64,000 bases of DNA. It comes from Apostichopus japonicus (lineage: Eukaryota; Echinodermata; Holothuroidea; Aspidochirotida; Stichopodidae). Where the stretch lies: contig NC_092575.1 in NCBI RefSeq assembly GCF_037975245.1, forward strand, positions 13,809,001 through 13,873,000, given 5' to 3'. The position numbers and the translations under genes were made by a program. The notes under the pieces were generated by a model. That model saw nothing but the letters and a program-made list of their open reading frames with translations. It did not search any database and had not been told where the DNA came from. Each line of letters opens with the position of its first letter. The stretch's first letter is position 1. Shown here piece by piece: positions 1 through 11,340 of this stretch.

Positions 1-834
1 ACTGACCCACAGGACACACCCCAATGTATTCCTGAACTGTTTGGAACATGTTAAACTGATATTGCATGTCACTCCAGTGCAACTGTTAAGTTACTAAGAA
101 TAAAAGACGAGAATTGAAGGTGTTCTTTGCCAAAACTGGATCATCGGGATTTGTAAACAACAGCCTCACTGTAACAGTATTACAGCAGTCAAAAGAAAAG
201 CTTACTGGAATGCTATCTAGATACACTGTTCACCTCAATAGCATATCCAGTCCATTTAAAGGTTTGTGCATAGGTTGTTACAATGTATTAAAGACAGTTA
301 TAAGAGAAGAGAGGTGGATAGGGGGGCATATTTCATGATAAAACATTCAAATTTGTTGCTCGGCAGAGAACAACAACGTCAAATTACCTTATTCTCCATT
401 GGTGGCAAGCACTGGTTCCTATAGTTACTACAGTAGATCTCCCATGGAAGCATCAGGATATCTCTTTCTGCTGTCAGAGTTGTTTGGGATTTGTTGTTAC
501 CTCATCTAACCAGTTGAGTCCATTGATACCACACCCATTCAAAGTATATCGCTGTGCATGCTGAGGACTTAGCACATCAACTTTCTCTGAAATTGACAAA
601 ACAACAGAAAACTAATGAGGAGTGAATAGGCTCAAAACCCCCTTGATGCACATTGGCAGAAGCAGAATATGCATACCTTTGTGGATTATTTGCTAAATAA
701 GACTCAAAACATTCTCTGTGCAAGGTATTAGCCCTCAGCAGCCACTCCACTTAGGATACAGACCTCATACAACATTGTGCTACAGCTGGTGTAGACTTGG
801 TCTAGGATACTAACGTAGCGCCATTATGAACCTG

Positions 835-846
835 AGGCCTAGGCCT
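835..846. repeat. 12-bp perfect palindrome AGGCCTAGGCCT
   Basis: The sequence equals its own reverse complement and contains two overlapping-style AGGCCT motifs. It occurs once per unit (also at 35823-35834 in B1). Its unit position lies between the two points (815 and 878) where the contigs stop at the gap. Confidence 0.85.
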
Positions 847-1380
847 AAGCTAACAACATTAGGGGTATTTCATGCATTGAAACTGAGTTTTTGTCCTTAG
901 TTAAACACCAGGTACATCCAGCTTTAGCAAAAATAACCTAAAGTATGATTACCATGTAATTTAGGTGCCCACAGATGTCAAATTTCACTGAACTTAGTCG
1001 TTCATGTCACACACACTGCAGGCTTTTTGGTCTGATTCTGAAGGATTTTGAATTTCGTGCATTTGGCACCTACTTAGCAGATTCAAGGCAGGAATCATAC
1101 TACGGAAGCTTTGGTAGGTCAAGGCTTAATGACCCAATAGTTTATTGGGGAGGAAAACTGGTTAGAAATGCTCAGAAGGCTGTTCTAGTCTAATGTATGG
1201 ACACGCACATGCTCTTTGTGGTACTTTAAGGCTGTAATACTAATTTATGCGTAAAAATCACCCAAGCGTGAAATTTTCTGACGTTTGCTTGAAAACCATT
1301 TTTACACACCATAGCAACTACTTTGATCCAAAATTGGGACTTCTAGCACTTAAAATGAAAAATTTGGCATTTTTGCTTAA

Positions 1381-1847
1381 GGTAGCATACGCCCATTAAA
1401 AGCCCCATTGACTTACACACTAAATCACAAAAGTAATGTGGTCTCTAAGTCTAGATAGAAGTTTTCACTAGCTTAACGCTACCCATCACCGGATAGCTGA
1501 CAAGTTGGCCTTTCATGGCACCATCAATTTTCCGTACCATGACCATGAAAATTTTTTGCTATCCGAGCCGGAAGTTTTCGTCACTTGTAAAAAAACCTCT
1601 TCACTCAGTGGTAAACAAATTTCCTACGCTGCTCCTGGGAAGCCTAAAGGGGTCTAAAATTGCCTCAATTGACCCAATTTTTTCACCACATGTACTTCCA
1701 TTCATGCTCTTCAACATGAAAGCCACAAAAAACTAGATTATGATTGATAACAGGTCACAAAAGATGTTCTCCTGCTGCTTTTTGGCACTTTTCCTGAGGG
1801 AGAACAATCGAGCGGATTGATATAGACTCTAATAGGAGTATGCCACC
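1381..1847 (+). mobile_element. 467-bp TTAA-flanked inverted-repeat element (MITE-like), copy A1
   Basis: The left end reads GGTAGCATACGCCCATTA. The reverse complement of the right end reads GGTGGCATACTCCTATTA, so 15 of 18 positions match before the ends diverge. TTAA sits immediately outside both ends (1377-1380 and 1848-1851). Three satellite units lack exactly this block plus one TTAA, which defines it as a discrete insertion. TTAA duplication with short inverted repeats is known for piggyBac and Kolobok DNA transposons and their non-autonomous derivatives. The ends do not start with the CCC typical of many piggyBac elements, so the superfamily is undecided. The shared edge is really CTTAAG, so a TA duplication or a 6-bp duplication cannot be excluded by sequence alone. 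No transposase is encoded. The 73-codon frame inside (1515-1736) resembles nothing I know. Confidence 0.82.
1511..1550 (+). repeat. Hairpin-capable inverted repeat inside the element
   Basis: TTTCATGG at 1511-1518 and CCATGAAA at 1543-1550 are perfect 8-bp complements with a 24-base loop. The ATG of the 73-codon frame lies in the left arm. It is present in all 25 element copies. It may simply be internal structure of a MITE-like element. Confidence 0.45.
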
Positions 1848-1863
1848 TTAAGTGAGAGTTGAA

Positions 1864-1877
1864 TTTTTTTTTTTTTT
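1864..1877 (+). repeat. T14 homopolymer, 12 bases downstream of the element's right TTAA
   Basis: Fourteen T in a row, present in filled and empty units alike, so it belongs to the host satellite rather than the element. It reads as A14 on the other strand. One unit (A15) shows 13, which could be sequencing error. No AATAAA lies just upstream on the A-rich strand, so I do not call it a retroposed tail. Confidence 0.85.
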
Positions 1878-2100
1878 CCAAAATGATACTTTTCATAGTC
1901 GTCACAATATAAACCACAACAGAATTATATGCAATTATCAGTTTAGGTCCATAAAGATGTATTTTCAGAGATTTCAGTATGCACGGTGCAGTGTGTAAAT
2001 ACACATATGAGCAATACTGTGTAAGCAGTAACCAGGTCTATGTCTGCAACAACACTTCCAGTCACCAATTTTGATAAGCTTGACCAATTTGGGTGCATCT

Positions 2101-2229
2101 ATGATTCTTGCAGGTATTATTGGTATCCCTGATCACAATCCACTTGGTCTGGCTTGCCCTACCTGCAGAAACATCATCCATAGAAGGGTTAGCGGTGAGG
2201 GCTTTTTCGTCTCTGGCTCTGAAAAGTGA
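2101..2229 (+). other. Open frame of 42 codons with an ATG, hydrophobic N-terminus and a CPTC motif (copy at the end of A1)
   Basis: The frame opens after a TAA at 2029-2031 and reaches TGA at 2227-2229, giving 65 codons in all, 42 of them from the first ATG. The start MILAGIIGIPDHNP is hydrophobic and is followed by LACPTCRN, a Cys-x-x-Cys pair. There is no family match from memory. A longer TTG-started frame (2108-2365) overlaps it, and another open frame lies on the opposite strand, so at most one of the three could be real. Confidence 0.1.
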
Positions 2230-2366
2230 TGAAAACTACTTTTGTTTAGCTCAGCAGATTCCTCACAAACTGACCCACAGGACACACCCCAATGTATTCC
2301 TGAACTGTTTGGAACATGTTAAACTGATATTGCATGTCACTCCAGTGCAACTGTTAAGTTACTAAG

Positions 2367-2372
2367 AATAAA
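2367..2372 (+). promoter_or_regulatory. AATAAA hexamer, possible polyadenylation signal
   Basis: The hexamer starts one base after the TAA of an 85-codon frame (2108-2365). It recurs in each unit, as at 99-104. AATAAA is the animal polyadenylation consensus but is common by chance in AT-rich DNA, and no transcript is demonstrated. Confidence 0.2.
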
Positions 2373-3648
2373 AGACGAGAATTGAAGGTGTTCTTTGCCA
2401 AAACTGGATCATCGGGATTTGTAAACAACAGCCTCACTGTAACAGTATTACAGCAGTCAAAAGAAAAGCTTACTGGAATGCTATCTAGATACACTGTTCA
2501 CCTCAATAGCATATCCAGTCCATTTAAAGGTTTGTGCATAGGTTGTTACAATGTATTAAAGACAGTTATAAGAGAAGAGAGGTGGATAGGGGGGCATATT
2601 TCATGATAAAACATTCAAATTTGTTGCTCGGCAGAGAACAACAACGTCAAATTACCTTATTCTCCATTGGTGGCAAGCACTGGTTCCTATAGTTACTACA
2701 GTAGATCTCCCATGGAAGCATCAGGATATCTCTTTCTGCTGTCAGAGTTGTTTGGGATTTGTTGTTACCTCATCTAACCAGTTGAGTCCATTGATACCAC
2801 ACCCATTCAAAGTATATCGCTGTGCATGCTGAGGACTTAGCACATCAACTTTCTCTGAAATTGACAAAACAACAGAAAACTAATGAGGAGTGAATAGGCT
2901 CAAAACCCCCTTGATGCACATTGGCAGAAGCAGAATATGCATACCTTTGTGGATTATTTGCTAAATAAGACTCAAAACATTCTCTGTGCAAGGTATTAGC
3001 CCTCAGCAGCCACTCCACTTAGGATACAGACCTCATACAACATTGTGCTACAGCTGGTGTAGACTTGGTCTAGGATACTAACGTAGCGCCATTATGAACC
3101 TGAGGCCTAGGCCTAAGCTAACAACATTAGGGGTATTTCATGCATTGAAACTGAGTTTTTGTCCTTAGTTAAACACCAGGTACATCCAGCTTTAGCAAAA
3201 ATAACCTAAAGTATGATTACCATGTAATTTAGGTGCCCACAGATGTCAAATTTCACTGAACTTAGTCGTTCATGTCACACACACTGCAGGCTTTTTGGTC
3301 TGATTCTGAAGGATTTTGAATTTCGTGCATTTGGCACCTACTTAGCAGATTCAAGGCAGGAATCATACTACGGAAGCTTTGGTAGGTCAAGGCTTAATGA
3401 CCCAATAGTTTATTGGGGAGGAAAACTGGTTAGAAATGCTCAGAAGGCTGTTCTAGTCTAATGTATGGACACGCACATGCTCTTTGTGGTACTTTAAGGC
3501 TGTAATACTAATTTATGCGTAAAAATCACCCAAGCGTGAAATTTTCTGACGTTTGCTTGAAAACCATTTTTACACACCATAGCAACTACTTTGATCCAAA
3601 ATTGGGACTTCTAGCACTTAAAATGAAAAATTTGGCATTTTTGCTTAA

Positions 3649-4115
3649 GGTAGCATACGCCCATTAAAAGCCCCATTGACTTACACACTAAATCACAAAA
3701 GTAATGTGGTCTCTAAGTCTAGATAGAAGTTTTCACTAGCTTAACGCTACCCATCACCGGATAGCTGACAAGTTGGCCTTTCATGGCACCATCAATTTTC
3801 CGTACCATGACCATGAAAATTTTTTGCTATCCGAGCCGGAAGTTTTCGTCACTTGTAAAAAAACCTCTTCACTCAGTGGTAAACAAATTTCCTACGCTGC
3901 TCCTGGGAAGCCTAAAGGGGTCTAAAATTGCCTCAATTGACCCAATTTTTTCACCACATGTACTTCCATTCATGCTCTTCAACATGAAAGCCACAAAAAA
4001 CTAGATTATGATTGATAACAGGTCACAAAAGATGTTCTCCTGCTGCTTTTTGGCACTTTTCCTGAGGGAGAACAATCGAGCGGATTGATATAGACTCTAA
4101 TAGGAGTATGCCACC
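3649..4115 (+). mobile_element. MITE-like element, copy in A2
   Basis: 467 bp, with both ends and both flanking TTAA intact and the same sequence as the A1 copy. Confidence 0.8.
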
Positions 4116-4536
4116 TTAAGTGAGAGTTGAATTTTTTTTTTTTTTCCAAAATGATACTTTTCATAGTCGTCACAATATAAACCACAACAGAATTATATGC
4201 AATTATCAGTTTAGGTCCATAAAGATGTATTTTCAGAGATTTCAGTATGCACGGTGCAGTGTGTAAATACACATATGAGCAATACTGTGTAAGCAGTAAC
4301 CAGGTCTATGTCTGCAACAACACTTCCAGTCACCAATTTTGATAAGCTTGACCAATTTGGGTGCATCTATGATTCTTGCAGGTATTATTGGTATCCCTGA
4401 TCACAATCCACTTGGTCTGGCTTGCCCTACCTGCAGAAACATCATCCATAGAAGGGTTAGCGGTGAGGGCTTTTTCGTCTCTGGCTCTGAAAAGTGATGA
4501 AAACTACTTTTGTTTAGCTCAGCAGATTCCTCACAA

Positions 4537-6804
4537 ACTGACCCACAGGACACACCCCAATGTATTCCTGAACTGTTTGGAACATGTTAAACTGATATTG
4601 CATGTCACTCCAGTGCAACTGTTAAGTTACTAAGAATAAAAGACGAGAATTGAAGGTGTTCTTTGCCAAAACTGGATCATCGGGATTTGTAAACAACAGC
4701 CTCACTGTAACAGTATTACAGCAGTCAAAAGAAAAGCTTACTGGAATGCTATCTAGATACACTGTTCACCTCAATAGCATATCCAGTCCATTTAAAGGTT
4801 TGTGCATAGGTTGTTACAATGTATTAAAGACAGTTATAAGAGAAGAGAGGTGGATAGGGGGGCATATTTCATGATAAAACATTCAAATTTGTTGCTCGGC
4901 AGAGAACAACAACGTCAAATTACCTTATTCTCCATTGGTGGCAAGCACTGGTTCCTATAGTTACTACAGTAGATCTCCCATGGAAGCATCAGGATATCTC
5001 TTTCTGCTGTCAGAGTTGTTTGGGATTTGTTGTTACCTCATCTAACCAGTTGAGTCCATTGATACCACACCCATTCAAAGTATATCGCTGTGCATGCTGA
5101 GGACTTAGCACATCAACTTTCTCTGAAATTGACAAAACAACAGAAAACTAATGAGGAGTGAATAGGCTCAAAACCCCCTTGATGCACATTGGCAGAAGCA
5201 GAATATGCATACCTTTGTGGATTATTTGCTAAATAAGACTCAAAACATTCTCTGTGCAAGGTATTAGCCCTCAGCAGCCACTCCACTTAGGATACAGACC
5301 TCATACAACATTGTGCTACAGCTGGTGTAGACTTGGTCTAGGATACTAACGTAGCGCCATTATGAACCTGAGGCCTAGGCCTAAGCTAACAACATTAGGG
5401 GTATTTCATGCATTGAAACTGAGTTTTTGTCCTTAGTTAAACACCAGGTACATCCAGCTTTAGCAAAAATAACCTAAAGTATGATTACCATGTAATTTAG
5501 GTGCCCACAGATGTCAAATTTCACTGAACTTAGTCGTTCATGTCACACACACTGCAGGCTTTTTGGTCTGATTCTGAAGGATTTTGAATTTCGTGCATTT
5601 GGCACCTACTTAGCAGATTCAAGGCAGGAATCATACTACGGAAGCTTTGGTAGGTCAAGGCTTAATGACCCAATAGTTTATTGGGGAGGAAAACTGGTTA
5701 GAAATGCTCAGAAGGCTGTTCTAGTCTAATGTATGGACACGCACATGCTCTTTGTGGTACTTTAAGGCTGTAATACTAATTTATGCGTAAAAATCACCCA
5801 AGCGTGAAATTTTCTGACGTTTGCTTGAAAACCATTTTTACACACCATAGCAACTACTTTGATCCAAAATTGGGACTTCTAGCACTTAAAATGAAAAATT
5901 TGGCATTTTTGCTTAAGGTAGCATACGCCCATTAAAAGCCCCATTGACTTACACACTAAATCACAAAAGTAATGTGGTCTCTAAGTCTAGATAGAAGTTT
6001 TCACTAGCTTAACGCTACCCATCACCGGATAGCTGACAAGTTGGCCTTTCATGGCACCATCAATTTTCCGTACCATGACCATGAAAATTTTTTGCTATCC
6101 GAGCCGGAAGTTTTCGTCACTTGTAAAAAAACCTCTTCACTCAGTGGTAAACAAATTTCCTACGCTGCTCCTGGGAAGCCTAAAGGGGTCTAAAATTGCC
6201 TCAATTGACCCAATTTTTTCACCACATGTACTTCCATTCATGCTCTTCAACATGAAAGCCACAAAAAACTAGATTATGATTGATAACAGGTCACAAAAGA
6301 TGTTCTCCTGCTGCTTTTTGGCACTTTTCCTGAGGGAGAACAATCGAGCGGATTGATATAGACTCTAATAGGAGTATGCCACCTTAAGTGAGAGTTGAAT
6401 TTTTTTTTTTTTTCCAAAATGATACTTTTCATAGTCGTCACAATATAAACCACAACAGAATTATATGCAATTATCAGTTTAGGTCCATAAAGATGTATTT
6501 TCAGAGATTTCAGTATGCACGGTGCAGTGTGTAAATACACATATGAGCAATACTGTGTAAGCAGTAACCAGGTCTATGTCTGCAACAACACTTCCAGTCA
6601 CCAATTTTGATAAGCTTGACCAATTTGGGTGCATCTATGATTCTTGCAGGTATTATTGGTATCCCTGATCACAATCCACTTGGTCTGGCTTGCCCTACCT
6701 GCAGAAACATCATCCATAGAAGGGTTAGCGGTGAGGGCTTTTTCGTCTCTGGCTCTGAAAAGTGATGAAAACTACTTTTGTTTAGCTCAGCAGATTCCTC
6801 ACAA
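4537..6804 (+). repeat. Satellite unit A3
   Basis: 2268 bp, with the element at 5917-6383. I saw no difference from A1. Confidence 0.95.
5917..6383 (+). mobile_element. MITE-like element, copy in A3
   Basis: 467 bp, ends and TTAA flanks intact. Confidence 0.8.
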
Positions 6805-9072
6805 ACTGACCCACAGGACACACCCCAATGTATTCCTGAACTGTTTGGAACATGTTAAACTGATATTGCATGTCACTCCAGTGCAACTGTTAAGTTACTA
6901 AGAATAAAAGACGAGAATTGAAGGTGTTCTTTGCCAAAACTGGATCATCGGGATTTGTAAACAACAGCCTCACTGTAACAGTATTACAGCAGTCAAAAGA
7001 AAAGCTTACTGGAATGCTATCTAGATACACTGTTCACCTCAATAGCATATCCAGTCCATTTAAAGGTTTGTGCATAGGTTGTTACAATGTATTAAAGACA
7101 GTTATAAGAGAAGAGAGGTGGATAGGGGGGCATATTTCATGATAAAACATTCAAATTTGTTGCTCGGCAGAGAACAACAACGTCAAATTACCTTATTCTC
7201 CATTGGTGGCAAGCACTGGTTCCTATAGTTACTACAGTAGATCTCCCATGGAAGCATCAGGATATCTCTTTCTGCTGTCAGAGTTGTTTGGGATTTGTTG
7301 TTACCTCATCTAACCAGTTGAGTCCATTGATACCACACCCATTCAAAGTATATCGCTGTGCATGCTGAGGACTTAGCACATCAACTTTCTCTGAAATTGA
7401 CAAAACAACAGAAAACTAATGAGGAGTGAATAGGCTCAAAACCCCCTTGATGCACATTGGCAGAAGCAGAATATGCATACCTTTGTGGATTATTTGCTAA
7501 ATAAGACTCAAAACATTCTCTGTGCAAGGTATTAGCCCTCAGCAGCCACTCCACTTAGGATACAGACCTCATACAACATTGTGCTACAGCTGGTGTAGAC
7601 TTGGTCTAGGATACTAACGTAGCGCCATTATGAACCTGAGGCCTAGGCCTAAGCTAACAACATTAGGGGTATTTCATGCATTGAAACTGAGTTTTTGTCC
7701 TTAGTTAAACACCAGGTACATCCAGCTTTAGCAAAAATAACCTAAAGTATGATTACCATGTAATTTAGGTGCCCACAGATGTCAAATTTCACTGAACTTA
7801 GTCGTTCATGTCACACACACTGCAGGCTTTTTGGTCTGATTCTGAAGGATTTTGAATTTCGTGCATTTGGCACCTACTTAGCAGATTCAAGGCAGGAATC
7901 ATACTACGGAAGCTTTGGTAGGTCAAGGCTTAATGACCCAATAGTTTATTGGGGAGGAAAACTGGTTAGAAATGCTCAGAAGGCTGTTCTAGTCTAATGT
8001 ATGGACACGCACATGCTCTTTGTGGTACTTTAAGGCTGTAATACTAATTTATGCGTAAAAATCACCCAAGCGTGAAATTTTCTGACGTTTGCTTGAAAAC
8101 CATTTTTACACACCATAGCAACTACTTTGATCCAAAATTGGGACTTCTAGCACTTAAAATGAAAAATTTGGCATTTTTGCTTAAGGTAGCATACGCCCAT
8201 TAAAAGCCCCATTGACTTACACACTAAATCACAAAAGTAATGTGGTCTCTAAGTCTAGATAGAAGTTTTCACTAGCTTAACGCTACCCATCACCGGATAG
8301 CTGACAAGTTGGCCTTTCATGGCACCATCAATTTTCCGTACCATGACCATGAAAATTTTTTGCTATCCGAGCCGGAAGTTTTCGTCACTTGTAAAAAAAC
8401 CTCTTCACTCAGTGGTAAACAAATTTCCTACGCTGCTCCTGGGAAGCCTAAAGGGGTCTAAAATTGCCTCAATTGACCCAATTTTTTCACCACATGTACT
8501 TCCATTCATGCTCTTCAACATGAAAGCCACAAAAAACTAGATTATGATTGATAACAGGTCACAAAAGATGTTCTCCTGCTGCTTTTTGGCACTTTTCCTG
8601 AGGGAGAACAATCGAGCGGATTGATATAGACTCTAATAGGAGTATGCCACCTTAAGTGAGAGTTGAATTTTTTTTTTTTTTCCAAAATGATACTTTTCAT
8701 AGTCGTCACAATATAAACCACAACAGAATTATATGCAATTATCAGTTTAGGTCCATAAAGATGTATTTTCAGAGATTTCAGTATGCACGGTGCAGTGTGT
8801 AAATACACATATGAGCAATACTGTGTAAGCAGTAACCAGGTCTATGTCTGCAACAACACTTCCAGTCACCAATTTTGATAAGCTTGACCAATTTGGGTGC
8901 ATCTATGATTCTTGCAGGTATTATTGGTATCCCTGATCACAATCCACTTGGTCTGGCTTGCCCTACCTGCAGAAACATCATCCATAGAAGGGTTAGCGGT
9001 GAGGGCTTTTTCGTCTCTGGCTCTGAAAAGTGATGAAAACTACTTTTGTTTAGCTCAGCAGATTCCTCACAA
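6805..9072 (+). repeat. Satellite unit A4
   Basis: 2268 bp, with the element at 8185-8651. I saw no difference from A1. Confidence 0.95.
8185..8651 (+). mobile_element. MITE-like element, copy in A4
   Basis: 467 bp, ends and TTAA flanks intact. Confidence 0.8.
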
Positions 9073-11340
9073 ACTGACCCACAGGACACACCCCAATGTA
9101 TTCCTGAACTGTTTGGAACATGTTAAACTGATATTGCATGTCACTCCAGTGCAACTGTTAAGTTACTAAGAATAAAAGACGAGAATTGAAGGTGTTCTTT
9201 GCCAAAACTGGATCATCGGGATTTGTAAACAACAGCCTCACTGTAACAGTATTACAGCAGTCAAAAGAAAAGCTTACTGGAATGCTATCTAGATACACTG
9301 TTCACCTCAATAGCATATCCAGTCCATTTAAAGGTTTGTGCATAGGTTGTTACAATGTATTAAAGACAGTTATAAGAGAAGAGAGGTGGATAGGGGGGCA
9401 TATTTCATGATAAAACATTCAAATTTGTTGCTCGGCAGAGAACAACAACGTCAAATTACCTTATTCTCCATTGGTGGCAAGCACTGGTTCCTATAGTTAC
9501 TACAGTAGATCTCCCATGGAAGCATCAGGATATCTCTTTCTGCTGTCAGAGTTGTTTGGGATTTGTTGTTACCTCATCTAACCAGTTGAGTCCATTGATA
9601 CCACACCCATTCAAAGTATATCGCTGTGCATGCTGAGGACTTAGCACATCAACTTTCTCTGAAATTGACAAAACAACAGAAAACTAATGAGGAGTGAATA
9701 GGCTCAAAACCCCCTTGATGCACATTGGCAGAAGCAGAATATGCATACCTTTGTGGATTATTTGCTAAATAAGACTCAAAACATTCTCTGTGCAAGGTAT
9801 TAGCCCTCAGCAGCCACTCCACTTAGGATACAGACCTCATACAACATTGTGCTACAGCTGGTGTAGACTTGGTCTAGGATACTAACGTAGCGCCATTATG
9901 AACCTGAGGCCTAGGCCTAAGCTAACAACATTAGGGGTATTTCATGCATTGAAACTGAGTTTTTGTCCTTAGTTAAACACCAGGTACATCCAGCTTTAGC
10001 AAAAATAACCTAAAGTATGATTACCATGTAATTTAGGTGCCCACAGGTGTCAAATTTCACTGAACTTAGTCGTTCATGTCACACACACTGCAGGCTTTTT
10101 GGTCTGATTCTGAAGGATTTTGAATTTCGTGCATTTGGCACCTACTTAGCAGATTCAAGGCAGGAATCATACTACGGAAGCTTTGGTAGGTCAAGGCTTA
10201 ATGACCCAATAGTTTATTGGGGAGGAAAACTGGTTAGAAATGCTCAGAAGGCTGTTCTAGTCTAATGTATGGACACGCACATGCTCTTTGTGGTACTTTA
10301 AGGCTGTAATACTAATTTATGCGTAAAAATCACCCAAGCGTGAAATTTTCTGACGTTTGCTTGAAAACCATTTTTACACACCATAGCAACTACTTTGATC
10401 CAAAATTGGGACTTCTAGCACTTAAAATGAAAAATTTGGCATTTTTGCTTAAGGTAGCATACGCCCATTAAAAGCCCCATTGACTTACACACTAAATCAC
10501 AAAAGTAATGTGGTCTCTAAGTCTAGATAGAAGTTTTCACTAGCTTAACGCTACCCATCACCGGATAGCTGACAAGTTGGCCTTTCATGGCACCATCAAT
10601 TTTCCGTACCATGACCATGAAAATTTTTTGCTATCCGAGCCGGAAGTTTTCGTCACTTGTAAAAAAACCTCTTCACTCAGTGGTAAACAAATTTCCTACG
10701 CTGCTCCTGGGAAGCCTAAAGGGGTCTAAAATTGCCTCAATTGACCCAATTTTTTCACCACATGTACTTCCATTCATGCTCTTCAACATGAAAGCCACAA
10801 AAAACTAGATTATGATTGATAACAGGTCACAAAAGATGTTCTCCTGCTGCTTTTTGGCACTTTTCCTGAGGGAGAACAATCGAGCGGATTGATATAGACT
10901 CTAATAGGAGTATGCCACCTTAAGTGAGAGTTGAATTTTTTTTTTTTTTCCAAAATGATACTTTTCATAGTCGTCACAATATAAACCACAACAGAATTAT
11001 ATGCAATTATCAGTTTAGGTCCATAAAGATGTATTTTCAGAGATTTCAGTATGCACGGTGCAGTGTGTAAATACACATATGAGCAATACTGTGTAAGCAG
11101 TAACCAGGTCTATGTCTGCAACAACACTTCCAGTCACCAATTTTGATAAGCTTGACCAATTTGGGTGCATCTATGATTCTTGCAGGTATTATTGGTATCC
11201 CTGATCACAATCCACTTGGTCTGGCTTGCCCTACCTGCAGAAACATCATCCATAGAAGGGTTAGCGGTGAGGGCTTTTTCGTCTCTGGCTCTGAAAAGTG
11301 ATGAAAACTACTTTTGTTTAGCTCAGCAGATTCCTCACAA
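9073..11340 (+). repeat. Satellite unit A5, with one substitution
   Basis: 2268 bp, with the element at 10453-10919. Position 10047 is G where the other units have A, which turns the ATG of a 72-codon frame into GTG. It is the only clean single-base substitution I found in the window. Confidence 0.95.
10453..10919 (+). mobile_element. MITE-like element, copy in A5
   Basis: 467 bp, ends and TTAA flanks intact. Confidence 0.8.

Larger units (their letters stand above)
1..2268 (+). repeat. Satellite unit A1 (reference unit)
   Basis: This unit is 2268 bp and serves as the reference for unit positions. Landmarks: AATAAA 99-104, exon-like segment on the - strand 501-586, palindrome 835-846, element 1381-1847 with TTAA at 1377-1380 and 1848-1851, T14 at 1864-1877, and opposed short open frames around 2032-2229. 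Between these landmarks I see only non-repetitive AT-rich sequence with no recognisable gene. Confidence 0.95.
2269..4536 (+). repeat. Satellite unit A2
   Basis: 2268 bp, with the element at 3649-4115. I saw no difference from A1. Confidence 0.95.

Noticed and set aside
114-338. 74-codon frame
   Set aside because: It starts at TTG with no better start, has no family match, and is disrupted by one extra A in unit A13.
975-1193. 72-codon ATG frame repeated in each complete unit
   Set aside because: It has no recognisable family and no splice or promoter context that I could support. Its ATG is GTG in unit A5. Repetition alone shows tandem amplification, not coding.
1515-1736. 73-codon ATG frame inside the element as a transposase or accessory gene
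   Set aside because: It is far too short for a transposase and shows no DDD/DDE catalytic pattern or zinc-finger residues that I can see.
1864-1877. Poly-A tail of a retroposed SINE or mRNA (read on the - strand)
   Set aside because: No AATAAA just upstream, no flanking target-site duplication and no tRNA-like or 7SL-like head were found.
1738-2004. 88-codon frame on the - strand of array A
   Set aside because: It starts at GTG and runs across the element's right boundary, so empty units give a different 71-codon product. A conserved gene would not depend on the insertion this way.
2226-2275. Box C/D snoRNA-like GTGATGA followed by CTGA
   Set aside because: The spacing is plausible but there is no complementary terminal stem around the boxes, and these short motifs are expected by chance.
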